Of a stretch of DNA of 64,000 bases, positions 1 to 9,536 are shown one piece after another; positions within the stretch are counted from its first letter, which is position 1; every line of letters begins with the position of its first letter. The notes under the pieces were generated by a model that made no database searches, was not told where the DNA came from, and was given only the letters and a program-made list of their open reading frames with translations. The DNA lies in the NCBI GenBank assembly GCA_019652555.1, contig BPAJ01000001.1, forward strand, positions 186,001-250,000, read 5' to 3'. The stretch comes from Gammaproteobacteria bacterium. Lineage in GTDB: Bacteria > Pseudomonadota > Gammaproteobacteria > Magnimaribacterales > AG-339-G14. Both the position numbers and the translations under genes were made by a program.

Positions 1-1
1 C

Positions 2-1366
2 GACTTACCATCATCTATTGAAGCCGAAAAAGCTGTTCTTGGAAGCATTATTTTAGAACCAACACTTTGGGATTCATTGTCTGTAGAAGTTGATGAAAGT
101 GATTTTATTGCCAACGAACATAAGTTAATTTATCGAGGCATCAAAAAACTGATTGATCTTGGATCGGAGATTGACACCGTTACTTTGATTGAATCTCTTT
201 CAAACGATAGCGATCTTTCATCTCTTTCTAATTTTGATCGAGTGAGTTATGTAAAAAATTTGGTATCTGAAACACCAGGCACAGCTAACTTTGTTAATTA
301 TACAAACATCATTAAACAGTCTTCTTCGCTTAGGAAATTAATATCAACTGCAGCTGATATCTCTTCTTTGGCAAAGGAAGCAGATACTTTTGAAAGCGAA
401 AGCGCTCTAAGCGAGGCTGAAGATAAATTAATAAAACTCAGAGACTCAATTCAAAGAAGTTCTGGTCCAATGTTAGCTAAAGATTTGATAAAACCGGTTT
501 ACGACAAGATAGATGAGACCATAAGATCTGATAGAGATTTGGTAGGGATAAGCACAGGCTTTAGAGATTTAGATAAGCTCACAATGGGCTTACAACAAGG
601 AGATTTATTCATTATTGCAGGTCGACCCAGTATGGGAAAGACTGCTTTTGCTCTTAGCATTGCCGGACAATTGGTAAACGATGGCATACCATCAGTGCTT
701 TTTAGTTTGGAAATGTCCGCAAGATCTATTATGTACAGGCTGATATCTCTGCTAGGAAAAATAGAATTAAAAAAACTATTCGAAGCAAAAAATCTTTCTG
801 ATAATGATTTTAATGAGATAGAGAACTCTCTTTCTTTACTGAGTAGATCCAAATTTTTTATTGATGATACATCTTCATTATCTCCATCAGAAATTCTCTC
901 TCGATCAAGAAAGCTTAAAAGAGAAAATCCCGATTTAGGTCTGATCATCATCGATTACATGCAGTTGATGAATGCTGATAATAAAAATGATAATCGTGTT
1001 TCAGAAATGAGTGAAATTTCAAGATCTTTAAAAGCTCTGGCAAAAGAAATTGATGTCCCGGTAATAGCTTTATCTCAATTGAATAGAGCACCTGAAACAA
1101 GGACAGGAAAAAGACCTGTTCTTGCTGACCTAAAGGATTCTGGAGCGATTGAGCAAGATGCTGATATTGTGACTTTTGTTTTTCGTGCAGAAAAATATGA
1201 ACAAGATCTTGAAAATAAAGGGCTTGCAATAATTGATGTAGCAAAACATAGAAATGGGCCTACAGGTTCAGTGAAATTGCATTTTTCAGATAAATATACA
1301 AAGTTCCAAGATCTTGCCCCAGATGATCCAGCTCTAAGAAATCCAGATTTTTCAGAAGAAGATTGA
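2..1366 (+). CDS. dnaB: Replicative DNA helicase DnaB (5' end outside window)
   Basis: Hexameric helicase that unwinds DNA at the replication fork and loads primase. The open frame runs in from the left edge; the first visible residues (SSIEAEKAVLGSIIL) match the conserved DnaB N-terminal helical domain, so only about the first 5-20 residues are missing. The RecA-like C-terminal domain has a Walker A motif (GRPSMGKT, near base 630), the IIDYMQLM Walker B strand (near 950) and the late KHRNGPTG loop. The TTG at 77 is an internal codon, not the start. Alanine racemase follows one base later, the usual gammaproteobacterial dnaB-alr order. Confidence 0.96.
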   Translation, partial: DLPSSIEAEKAVLGSIILEPTLWDSLSVEVDESDFIANEHKLIYRGIKKLIDLGSEIDTVTLIESLSNDSDLSSLSNFDRVSYVKNLVSETPGTANFVNYTNIIKQSSSLRKLISTAADISSLAKEADTFESESALSEAEDKLIKLRDSIQRSSGPMLAKDLIKPVYDKIDETIRSDRDLVGISTGFRDLDKLTMGLQQGDLFIIAGRPSMGKTAFALSIAGQLVNDGIPSVLFSLEMSARSIMYRLISLLGKIELKKLFEAKNLSDNDFNEIENSLSLLSRSKFFIDDTSSLSPSEILSRSRKLKRENPDLGLIIIDYMQLMNADNKNDNRVSEMSEISRSLKALAKEIDVPVIALSQLNRAPETRTGKRPVLADLKDSGAIEQDADIVTFVFRAEKYEQDLENKGLAIIDVAKHRNGPTGSVKLHFSDKYTKFQDLAPDDPALRNPDFSEED

Positions 1367-1367
1367 A

Positions 1368-2435
1368 TTGAATCGTCCAACATTTGTAGAGATCGATCTA
1401 AAGGCTTTGGACTTTAATCTTAAAAGTCTTAAGAGCTCTGTACACTCTGCTAAATTTTTTCCAGTCGTAAAAGCTGATGCATATGGCCACGGCATAGATA
1501 AAATTACGAAACACATCCAAAGCAAAGTTGATGGATTTTGTGTTGCAACGTCTGAAGAGGCCATAAATCTTCGTTCAAAATCAAAAAAACCTATTTTAGA
1601 TTTGGAAGGGCCTTACGATTTAGCCGATATGAAGGCTCTTCTCAAAAACGATATAGAGTTTGTTATCCACTCCAGCAGGCAGCTTAATTTTTTAAAGCAA
1701 ATTAAGAAATTCAAAGAAAGTCATCCGATATGGCTTAAATTTGACTCAGGAATGAATAGACTCGGCTTTTCAATTGAAGATTCTTCAATAATTTTTGAAG
1801 AAGTTTCAAAAAAAACTAACCAAATAGTTTTAATGAGTCATTTTTATTCTTTTAAAGGTAATGCAATACAACTAAAGAAATTTAAGGATCTTGAGAAAAG
1901 ATGCTCATCTGATGAAATTTCTGTAAAGAAAAGCCTATGCAATTCCGGCGGCATGATTAATTATCCTGCTTCGCAGAAAGATATTGTAAGACCTGGGATA
2001 AGCATGTTTGGCAGTAGATCTAACTTAAAAGATAAAAACATTAAGCTTGAATCTGTAATGACTTTGAAATCAAAGTTCATTTCTTTAAAAGAAATTAAAA
2101 AAGGAGAAAAGGTTGGTTACGAAGGGACTTGGCAGGCCAAAAAGCGAACTAAAATAGGTATTTTGCCAGTAGGGTACGGTGATGGGTATCCAATAAACTT
2201 GAGCAATTGCGGGAAAGTATTGATTAAAGGAAAATTAGCGCCGGTAATCGGTAAAGTCTCAATGGATATGGTTGCAATTGATTTATCAAATATAAGTAAA
2301 ATTAGTTATAAGGATGAAGTTATTTTATGGGGTAAAGGCCATGAAGTAGACACAGTGGCTAAATATGCTAATAATAGTTCTTATACGTTAATGACTGGAA
2401 TAACAAATCGCGTAAAAAAGGTATATAAGTTATGA
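1368..2435 (+). CDS. alr: Alanine racemase
   Basis: PLP enzyme that interconverts L- and D-alanine and supplies D-Ala for peptidoglycan. The PLP lysine lies in VVKADAYGHG near residue 34, and the second catalytic base is the tyrosine of VGYEGTW. Length (355 aa) is normal for the family. The start is a TTG one base after the dnaB stop; no better start lies downstream before the conserved N-terminal strand. The stop overlaps the next gene by ATGA, so the two are probably translationally coupled. Confidence 0.95.
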   Translation: MNRPTFVEIDLKALDFNLKSLKSSVHSAKFFPVVKADAYGHGIDKITKHIQSKVDGFCVATSEEAINLRSKSKKPILDLEGPYDLADMKALLKNDIEFVIHSSRQLNFLKQIKKFKESHPIWLKFDSGMNRLGFSIEDSSIIFEEVSKKTNQIVLMSHFYSFKGNAIQLKKFKDLEKRCSSDEISVKKSLCNSGGMINYPASQKDIVRPGISMFGSRSNLKDKNIKLESVMTLKSKFISLKEIKKGEKVGYEGTWQAKKRTKIGILPVGYGDGYPINLSNCGKVLIKGKLAPVIGKVSMDMVAIDLSNISKISYKDEVILWGKGHEVDTVAKYANNSSYTLMTGITNRVKKVYKL

Positions 2436-3544
2436 AAATTAAAGTTTTAAAAGAAACCCCAAGAAACATAAAAGAGTTTCCTGTTGAAAACGAATACAAC
2501 CTTTCTAAGGAAGAAGTCACTGATATAGCTGAGATTTTTAGTACTCCCTTAACAGGTTCTTACAATTGGGACTATACGGTTCAAGATAATAGAATCAAAA
2601 GACTTTACGAACTTGGAAAAGATCTCAATTGGAATGCAGAAAAAGACATCGATTGGGACAGACCTTTACCTGAAAGAGGAGATACACCTCCTCCTATATT
2701 TTGGGACGATTACGAACCTTATCAAAAGCTCTCCACAGAAGATAAATTCACTTTCATGAGTCATAGAGGAGCTTGGTCTTTAAGCCAATTTTTGCATGGC
2801 GAACAAGGAGCTTTGTTAGTAGCATCGCAACTCGTATCTTGTGCTCCAACTTTCAATGCAAAGCTTTATGCTGCATCTCAAACCTTTGATGAAGCAAGAC
2901 ATGTTGAAGCATTTAATAAATACATCCAATCTAGAGTTGGAATTATGTATCCTGTAGGAACAGGTCTTAAGTCTTTACTTGATAAAATTTTGACTGACCC
3001 AAGATGGGACCTCAAATTCATCGGGATGCAAATAATCATAGAAGGGCTTGCTCTTGCTGCTTTTAATCTTGCGAGACAAGGTACTTTTGATCCTGTTTTT
3101 AAAGATATGCTTTACTTAATCATTAGGGATGAGGCAAGACACGTGACGTTTGGTGTAAATTATTTAGAGGAGTTTGTAAAAACCCTTTCTGATGAAGAAA
3201 GAGAGGAAAGAGCTCAATTTGCTTATGAGGCTTGTGTTGTGATGAGAGGTAGATTGATGTCTTCAGAAGTATATGAACATTTTGGATGGGATGTGGAAGA
3301 TGCCATTGCTTTTCAAAGTAAGTCCGATGTTACCAACAACTTCCAACACTTGTTGTTTACAAGAGTCGTACCTAACTTAGCAAGAATTGGGTTATTAACT
3401 GATAAAGTCAAACCTTTGTATGATGAACTAGGTGTTTTGGATTACCAAGACTGGCCAACAGATGGAGAAATTGATTGGGCTTCTCTTTCAAGGCCGCTGG
3501 ATCAATCGGAAGAAGTAGAAGAAGGTCAGTTTATATCCATCTAA
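2432..3544 (+). CDS. Ferritin-like di-iron carboxylate protein, substrate unknown
   Basis: A 370-aa soluble protein with a complete R2/monooxygenase-type di-iron ligand set: E124, E154 and H157 (DEARH), then E204, E234 and H237 (DEARH again). Both halves have the same 30-residue glutamate spacing, as in ribonucleotide reductase R2, bacterial multicomponent monooxygenases and acyl-ACP desaturases. It is therefore probably an O2-activating oxidase, oxygenase or desaturase. I cannot name the substrate. It overlaps alr by ATGA, and no reductase or effector component typical of multicomponent monooxygenases is adjacent. An AurF-like N-oxygenase is possible but less likely, because AurF carries an extra histidine ligand. 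Confidence 0.75.
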   Translation: MKIKVLKETPRNIKEFPVENEYNLSKEEVTDIAEIFSTPLTGSYNWDYTVQDNRIKRLYELGKDLNWNAEKDIDWDRPLPERGDTPPPIFWDDYEPYQKLSTEDKFTFMSHRGAWSLSQFLHGEQGALLVASQLVSCAPTFNAKLYAASQTFDEARHVEAFNKYIQSRVGIMYPVGTGLKSLLDKILTDPRWDLKFIGMQIIIEGLALAAFNLARQGTFDPVFKDMLYLIIRDEARHVTFGVNYLEEFVKTLSDEEREERAQFAYEACVVMRGRLMSSEVYEHFGWDVEDAIAFQSKSDVTNNFQHLLFTRVVPNLARIGLLTDKVKPLYDELGVLDYQDWPTDGEIDWASLSRPLDQSEEVEEGQFISI

Positions 3545-3585
3545 CTTATCCCTGATAAAGTTTTCTAAATAGCTTTAGACTATTC

Positions 3586-3594
3586 TGATATACT
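3586..3594 (+). promoter_or_regulatory. Candidate extended -10 promoter for pyrG
   Basis: The 65-base spacer before pyrG contains TGATATACT, an extended -10 (TGn followed by TATACT) placed 15 bases before the ATG at 3610. No good -35 box is visible, which extended -10 promoters tolerate. It would give a short leader of roughly 8-10 bases. This is inferred from sequence only. Confidence 0.4.
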
Positions 3595-3609
3595 AATGAA
3601 CCATCTTGT

Positions 3610-5245
3610 ATGAAAAAGATGGCTTCAAAAAATCCTAAATTCTTATTTGTAACTGGTGGAGTCGTCTCTTCTATCGGTAAAGGTATTCTTTCAGCTTCAC
3701 TAGGCTCTCTTTTAGAGAGTAGAGGGTTAAAAGTTACAGTGATGAAGCTAGATCCATACATAAACCTTGATCCTGGCACAATGAGTCCTTTTCAACATGG
3801 CGAGGTTTTTGTTACAGAAGATGGTTCTGAAACCGATCTCGATCTTGGGCATTATGAAAGATATTTGAACTCTAAAATGTCGCATAAAAATAATTTTACT
3901 GCAGGTCAAGTGTATGAAGATGTTCTTAAAAGAGAAAGAAAGGGAGAATTTTTAGGTTCAACCGTACAAGTAATTCCTCATATCACCGATGAGATTAAAA
4001 AAAGAATTGCCTATGGCGCAGGCGATAATGACATCGCAATTATAGAAATTGGTGGAACCGTTGGCGATATTGAGTCACAACCTTTTTTAGAAGCAATTAG
4101 GCAAATGAAACTTGAGTTGGGATCTGAAAGGACACTATTTACACACTTAACTTTCGTTCCTTATTTAGCATCATCAGGAGAAACTAAAACAAAACCAACT
4201 CAACATTCCGTGAAAAGTCTGTTATCTCATGGTCTGCAAGCAGATATTTTAATTTGTCGTTCTGAACAAAATCTTTCAAAAGCAGATTGTAGAAAAATTG
4301 CTTTGTTTACCAACGTAAACGAAGATTGTGTTTTTACATTACCTGATGTGCCATCAATATACGCAATCCCTGTAATGATGAATAAACAAGGCTTAGATCA
4401 GCAAATAGTAGAAAAACTAAAATTAAAGTGTTCTAAGCCAAAACTTAATGACTGGAAAAGGGTTACTAAACTTGAATCAGAGCAAAAAGGAGAGACTAAA
4501 ATCGCGATGGTAGGTAAATATACTGAATTGGTAGATTCATATAAATCAGTAAATGAAGCTTTAATTCATGCGGGCATCCACAATAAGACAAACGTAAAAA
4601 TTGAGCATATAGATTCTGAAAGATTCAATAAGGGAGTAGAAAATTTAGAAGCTGATGGTATTTTAATTCCAGGAGGATTCGGAAATAGAGGCGTCAAAGG
4701 AATGCTTAACGTAGCAAAGTTTGCTAGAGAAAATAACATCCCTTATTTTGGGATATGTTTAGGGATGCAAGTTGCGGTCATAGAATTTGCAAGAAATGTA
4801 TTGAAATTGGATGCTGACAGTACTGAGTTTAAGAAGAACACTCAAGCATCCAGTAATAGGATTGATTACAGAATGGCTTGATGAAGATGGACTCGTTCAA
4901 TATCGTTCAGAAGATTCAGACAAAGGGGGGACCATGAGACTGGGTAGCCAAGTGTGCCAGCTTAAGAAAAACAGCAAAATGGCTAAACTTTACAATAAGT
5001 TAAAAATATCCGAGCGTCACAGGCATCGATATGAATTCAATGGTAATTATGAATCAACTTTCAATAAAAACGGCATGGCCATTGTAGGTAAGTCTGAAGA
5101 CGATACTTTGGTTGAAGCAATAGAAATTAAAAAACATAAATGGTTTGTTGGATGTCAGTTTCATCCTGAATTTACCTCCGATCCAATAAACGCTCATCCG
5201 CTTTTCAAGGGATTTATTAAGGCTGCTAAGTTAAACTCTAAGTAA
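3610..5245 (+). CDS. pyrG: CTP synthase, interrupted by a +1 frameshift
   Basis: Makes CTP from UTP, ATP and glutamine. The N-terminal synthetase domain begins [13 protein letters not shown]. The C-terminal class I glutamine amidotransferase has the nucleophile Cys in FGICLGMQ (near base 4760) and the His-Glu pair in FHPEF (near 5165). The frame opened at 3610 goes off-family after [11 protein letters not shown] and stops at 4881; the correct sequence ([16 protein letters not shown]) continues in the next frame. One extra base near 4843 explains this. Both halves are otherwise well conserved and the gene is normally essential, so a sequence error is more likely than decay. First gene of the pyrG-kdsA-eno-ftsB-ispD run. 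Confidence 0.93.
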
Positions 5246-5248
5246 TAA

Positions 5249-6071
5249 ATGACTGATTTAATTGAAATAGCAGAAACAAAAATATCAAATTCAAATAAGC
5301 TTACCATTATCGCAGGCTTAAACGTTCTGGAAGACGATCAGCAAACTGTCGAGGTTGCTGAAAAACTAAAAAAAATCATTGAATCTCAAGGCAATCCCTT
5401 TATTTTCAAAGCTTCATTTGATAAGGCAAATCGCTCATCTGTAGATTCTTATCGAGGACCGGGTCTAGAAAAAGGCTTAGAAGATTTTTAGAGAATTAAA
5501 AAAAAGTGACTATCAACTTATTACCGATATTCATGAAATAAGCCAAGTCGAACAAATATCAGAGGTTGTTGATATTATTCAAATACCTGCCTTTTTATGC
5601 AGACAAACAGACTTGATTAAAGAGGCTTGTCAAGCTGGAAAGCCGTTAAATATCAAAAAAGGACAATTTTTGTCTCCTGATCAAATGAAAAACATTATTG
5701 AAAAATGTAATAATTTTGGTAACGACCAGGTGATGTTGTGTGAAAGAGGAACTTCATTTGGTTACGATAACTTGATTGTTGATATGTTGGGCATGTCCAA
5801 ATTGAAATCTTTCAATTGCCCAGTTATTTTTGATGTAACTCACTCACTGCAACTGCCCGGTCAGGGAAAAACTGCTGCTGGCGGTAGAGGGGAGCAAGCC
5901 GAAGACCTTGCTAAGGCAGGAGTATCTTTAGGGATTGCAGGGTTATTCATTGAAGTCCATCCCAATCCTGAAGAAGCACTTTGTGATGGACCCTCAGCAA
6001 CACCTTTGCATGAATTTGAAAGTCTCTTAGAAAAAGTCAATGCAGTAGATCAAGCAGTCAAAGGGTTATAA
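5249..6071 (+). CDS. kdsA: KDO-8-phosphate synthase, interrupted by a +1 frameshift
   Basis: Condenses phosphoenolpyruvate with arabinose-5-phosphate for the KDO sugar of lipopolysaccharide, implying an LPS outer membrane. The first segment carries FKASFDKANRSS and YRGPGLEKG and ends at a TAG (5489-5491) after LEDF. Removing one T from the T5 run at 5485-5489 restores LEDFRELKKSDYQLITDIHE and joins the downstream segment, which holds IPAFLCRQTDL, FGYDN and the CDGPSA C-terminal motif. The bases between the two apparent segments (5492-5612) are therefore coding. Confidence 0.93.
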
Positions 6072-6074
6072 GAA

Positions 6075-7360
6075 ATGAAAATAAAAGAAATCAAATCTTT
6101 CGAAATCCTTGATTCCAGAGGCTCTCCAACTGTTGCAACCTTAATCAAGTCTGATGAAGAATTAGCCGAATTTGGTTTTGTTCCTTCTGGCGCATCTACT
6201 GGCTCTAGGGAAGCAATAGAAAAAAGAGATAACGGAAATAATTTCGATGGCAAAGGTGTTTCTCAGGTCATAAAAAATGCTGAAGAGAAATTGTTTCCTG
6301 AGCTGATAGGTATGGAAATTAGCTCGCTAGAAGAATTTGATGCTCGATTGATTGAATTGGACGGCACAAAAAATAAAAAAAATTTTGGTGCCAATATTAT
6401 TCTTTCTTTGTCCTTGGCTTTCTGTAAATTATCGGCAAGCAAAGAAAAAAACAATTGTATCAATATATTTACGATTATTTTTTAGAACACTTTTCTTCAA
6501 AGATCGAAATGAAGATGCCTTTACCGATGATGAATATTCTCAATGGTGGGGCGCATGCTAATAATAAGTTAGATTTTCAGGAGTTTATGATTCAGCCGGT
6601 TGGCTTCTCTTCATTTAAAGAGGGCTTAATCTGTGGCGTCGAAGTTTTCAATTATTTAAAAAAAACTTTAAATCAAAAGGGATTTTCAACCGCAGTAGGT
6701 GATGAAGGTGGTTTTGCTCCTGGAATTGATTCTGCCGAAGAAGCATTAGATTTAATATCAAGTTCCATAGAAGCAGCAGGCTACAAAGTAGATAAAGACG
6801 TAACTTTTGCTCTAGATTGTGCAGCTACTGAATTATTGAGTAAGGATAAGTATGTTTTTTCAAATGATGAGAAGCTATCTTCAGACGAACTAATAGAATA
6901 TCTTGCTAAGTTAGCCAATGCGTATCCTCTTACTTCTATAGAGGATGGACTTGATGAGAACGACTGGAGCGGCTGGGAAAAACTGACTAAAAAACTTGGA
7001 AAAAAAACGCAGTTAGTAGGTGATGATTTATTCGTTACCAATAAAGAAATTCTTCAAGAAGGAATTGACAGGAGCGTTGCTAATTCTATTTTAGTAAAAA
7101 TAAATCAAATAGGAACAATTTCTGAAACTCTCCAAACCATAAACTTAGCTTATCAACATAATTACAGCTGCGTGATTTCTCATCGTTCTGGTGAGACGGA
7201 AGATAACTTCATTGCCGATTTAGCAGTTGGTACCGGTGCAGGACAAATTAAAACTGGCGCCCCGTCAAGGTCGGACAGAACTTCAAAATACAATAGGCTT
7301 TTAATGATCGATGCGATGGAAGATCTGAATTTCCTTGGACGACAGGAGTTAGCTCATTGA
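6075..7360 (+). CDS. eno: Enolase, interrupted by a -1 frameshift
   Basis: Converts 2-phosphoglycerate to phosphoenolpyruvate; in many gammaproteobacteria it also sits in the RNA degradosome. The N-terminus has [10 protein letters not shown] and the [10 protein letters not shown] loop. The C-terminal barrel has [20 protein letters not shown], the metal ligand in VGDDLFVTN and the SHRSGETED lid. The 6075 frame ends at 6485 in nonsense. Adding one A to the A7 run at 6445-6451 gives [15 protein letters not shown] and joins smoothly to PMMNILNGG. It lies between kdsA and ftsB, as in Pseudomonas. Confidence 0.93.
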
Positions 7361-7660
7361 TAGAAAAAATTAAAATTTATTTCCTGCCAAGTATTTTAGT
7401 GATACTTATTTTTCTCATTTTATTTTATATTATAGGAATCTTATACGGGGATAACAGCATAAGTCGATTGAATACCATGACTCAAGAAAAAGCTACGTTA
7501 GAACATAAAATCGCAGAATTAAAAGAAGACAATAAAATTGCTTAGAATGGAACTAGATAGTTTTACAAATGATCCTGAAGCTTTGGAGGGTTATGCTCGA
7601 AGTAATCTAAATTTGATTAAAAAAGGGGAAGTTCTCATTGAACTAGTACCAAATGAGTGA
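7357..7660 (+). CDS. ftsB: Cell-division protein FtsB, interrupted by a +1 frameshift
   Basis: Small bitopic membrane protein of the FtsQLB divisome complex. It has one transmembrane helix (about residues 10-30) followed by a coiled coil. The TTG start overlaps the eno stop. The first frame stops at 7545 after only 62 aa. The next frame continues with the typical C-terminus ([20 protein letters not shown], then VLIELVPNE) and stops at 7658-7660. One extra A in the A4 run at 7534-7537 accounts for the break. The repaired protein is about 100 aa, the normal length, and its tail overlaps ispD by 8 bases. Confidence 0.85.
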
Positions 7661-8363
7661 ATACGTCGCTTTAATTCCTGCTGCTGGAGTTGGTGCTAGA
7701 GCTCAACTAAAATTAGCCAAACAATTTAACTTGGTTGGCAAAAAGACCATCATTGAATTTGCAATAGATCCTTTTTTGAAAGACGAAAATTGCAAAACCA
7801 TCTATGTAGTGGTTGCAGAAGACACTGAAGCTTGGGAGGCCTTACCAATTTCTCAACATAATAAGATTAAGACTTGCATTGGTGCTTCTACTAGGATGCT
7901 ATCTGTTTTGAATGGGCTGCAAGAAATTAAAGAGGATGAAGATAAATCAATATTAGTTGCCGTGCATGATGCTGCAAGACCTTGCTTGGACCTTAAAGAT
8001 CTTTTGGGTCTAATGAGTAAAGCTCAGGATGAAATCAAAGAAGATGGGGAAGGGTGCTATCTTTCTTACCAACCAACAGAAAGTGTTAACTTGGTAAAAA
8101 ATGAAAAAGTACAAAAATCCTTAGATCGAAATAACGTTTGGTTGTCAGCAACACCTCAAGTTTTTTGTTTGGAAGATCTATTGTCCGCTTTAACCAAAGC
8201 CAATGATGATGAAAAAGTATTCACTGATGAAGTAAGCGCTATGCTGCATTATTTTAAAAAAGACATATCCATTTACCCCTGTAATAAAACAAATATTAAG
8301 GTGACTAAAAAAGAGGATTTGGAAACAGTAGAACAATATTTAAAGCTTGCTGGCAGAATTTAG
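7653..8363 (+). CDS. ispD: 2-C-methyl-D-erythritol 4-phosphate cytidylyltransferase
   Basis: Third step of the MEP isoprenoid pathway: transfers CMP to methylerythritol 4-phosphate. The N-terminal nucleotide-binding loop is AAGVGARAQLKLAKQF; later motifs are VHDAARPCL, the substrate threonine and arginine region, and ATPQVF. The 236-aa length is normal. It overlaps the FtsB tail upstream and shares TAGTG with ispF downstream. ispG and ispH are elsewhere in this window, so four MEP-pathway enzymes are present. Confidence 0.94.
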   Translation: MSEYVALIPAAGVGARAQLKLAKQFNLVGKKTIIEFAIDPFLKDENCKTIYVVVAEDTEAWEALPISQHNKIKTCIGASTRMLSVLNGLQEIKEDEDKSILVAVHDAARPCLDLKDLLGLMSKAQDEIKEDGEGCYLSYQPTESVNLVKNEKVQKSLDRNNVWLSATPQVFCLEDLLSALTKANDDEKVFTDEVSAMLHYFKKDISIYPCNKTNIKVTKKEDLETVEQYLKLAGRI

Positions 8364-8845
8364 TGAGTAATCTGAGAATTGGGCAAGGATTTGACGCTCA
8401 TAAAATCATCAAAGGTTCTAAAGATTTCATCTTAGGCGGTATCGCAATCGACTCTGAGTATGAGGTCGTTGCTCATTCCGATGGGGATATCATCAGTCAT
8501 GCAATCATCGATGCCCTTTTAGGTGCTTGTAAGATGGGTGACATCGGCAAATTGGCACCCTCCAATGAGGAAAACAGGGGCATCTCTAGTATTCATCTCT
8601 TGAAAAAAGTTGCCACAATGCTTTTAGAGGCAGGATATCAAATTGTAAATATTGACCTTACTTATGTTGGAGAAGAGCCTAGGCTTGAGAAATTCAAAAA
8701 AAAAATTGAAGAGAATTTAGCAAAAGAATTAAAAATGAATCCAAATGATATTTCTTGCAAAGCAACGACAACAGACGGTTTAGGTTATGAAGGCGCTCGA
8801 GAGGGCATCAGCACTCAAGCGATTGCTCTCGTTACGAAGAACTAA
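8363..8845 (+). CDS. ispF: 2-C-methyl-D-erythritol 2,4-cyclodiphosphate synthase
   Basis: Cyclises the CDP-methylerythritol 2-phosphate made after IspD. Zinc ligands are visible as D9 and H11 in GQGFDAHK and the histidine of AHSDGD. The DIGKLAPS loop and the C-terminal TTTDGLGYEGAREGI region are conserved. The start is GTG, overlapping the last base of the ispD stop, so expression is probably coupled. 160 aa, standard length. truD, which often follows ispF, is absent here. Confidence 0.94.
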   Translation: MSNLRIGQGFDAHKIIKGSKDFILGGIAIDSEYEVVAHSDGDIISHAIIDALLGACKMGDIGKLAPSNEENRGISSIHLLKKVATMLLEAGYQIVNIDLTYVGEEPRLEKFKKKIEENLAKELKMNPNDISCKATTTDGLGYEGAREGISTQAIALVTKN

Positions 8846-8850
8846 TTAAT

Positions 8851-9531
8851 ATGAAAATAATACTCACCAATGATGACGGATTTGACCATCCTGGTATCAA
8901 AGCTCTTTTTAAAGAATTGCATGACAAACACGAAGTGTTTCTTATAGGTCCAGATCAAAATCGAAGTGGATTTAGTAGCGCAATAACTTTTTTGACTCCC
9001 TTAAGACACAAAAAATATGCAGATAATATATTCAGTCTAAACGGTACTCCCGTTGATTGTGTAAAAGTGGCTAGAAACATGCTGTGTCCCTTCGAACCAG
9101 AAATAGTCGTTTCTGGAATAAACCCAGGTCCAAATTTAGGCTCCGATGCCATTTTATCCGGTACCGTTGGAGCTGCTTTAGATGGTAGGAATTTGAAGTA
9201 TCCTTCAATTGCAGTGTCTGTAGCATCTTTTGAAATCGATGATTTTTCTTTCGCTGCAAAGTTTGTTGCCAAAGTCTTGGATAATCTAGACAACTTGGAA
9301 ATGGAAGACTTTCAAATTTTAAACATCAATGTACCGGATCATAATGAATTTCCCGATCCTGAAATTAAAATCACTAAAACTTTCCTCAATGAGGAAGAAG
9401 GTGAGAAGAATTTTGATGCATCCGATCGAAAGAATTTGGAAGATGGATTCATTTCAATTTCCCCAATTAAGGTAGACATGCATTCCAACTCTCAACAACA
9501 GGTAGTTGAAGACTGGGCAAAAAATTTATAG
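8851..9531 (+). CDS. surE: 5'/3'-nucleotidase SurE
   Basis: Metal-dependent nucleoside monophosphatase of stationary-phase survival. Metal and substrate residues are seen in LTNDDG (D8, D9), DQNRSGFSSAIT and SGINPGPNLGSD. At 226 aa it is about 25 residues shorter than the E. coli enzyme (253 aa). The loss lies in the arm between the INVP strand and the GFISISPIKVD strand, so the active site is intact but the oligomerisation arm appears reduced. It is followed by pcm, as in most gammaproteobacteria. Confidence 0.92.
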   Translation: MKIILTNDDGFDHPGIKALFKELHDKHEVFLIGPDQNRSGFSSAITFLTPLRHKKYADNIFSLNGTPVDCVKVARNMLCPFEPEIVVSGINPGPNLGSDAILSGTVGAALDGRNLKYPSIAVSVASFEIDDFSFAAKFVAKVLDNLDNLEMEDFQILNINVPDHNEFPDPEIKITKTFLNEEEGEKNFDASDRKNLEDGFISISPIKVDMHSNSQQQVVEDWAKNL

Positions 9532-9536
9532 ATCAA

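Noticed and set aside
499-951. Long open frame on the minus strand inside dnaB
   Set aside because: Shadow of a conserved helicase gene; low-complexity Ser/Leu/Lys composition and no family motif.
4831-4860. Programmed +1 frameshifting in pyrG
   Set aside because: No slippery site, stop-codon pausing context or stimulatory structure seen, and three neighbouring genes have similar breaks, pointing to sequence error.
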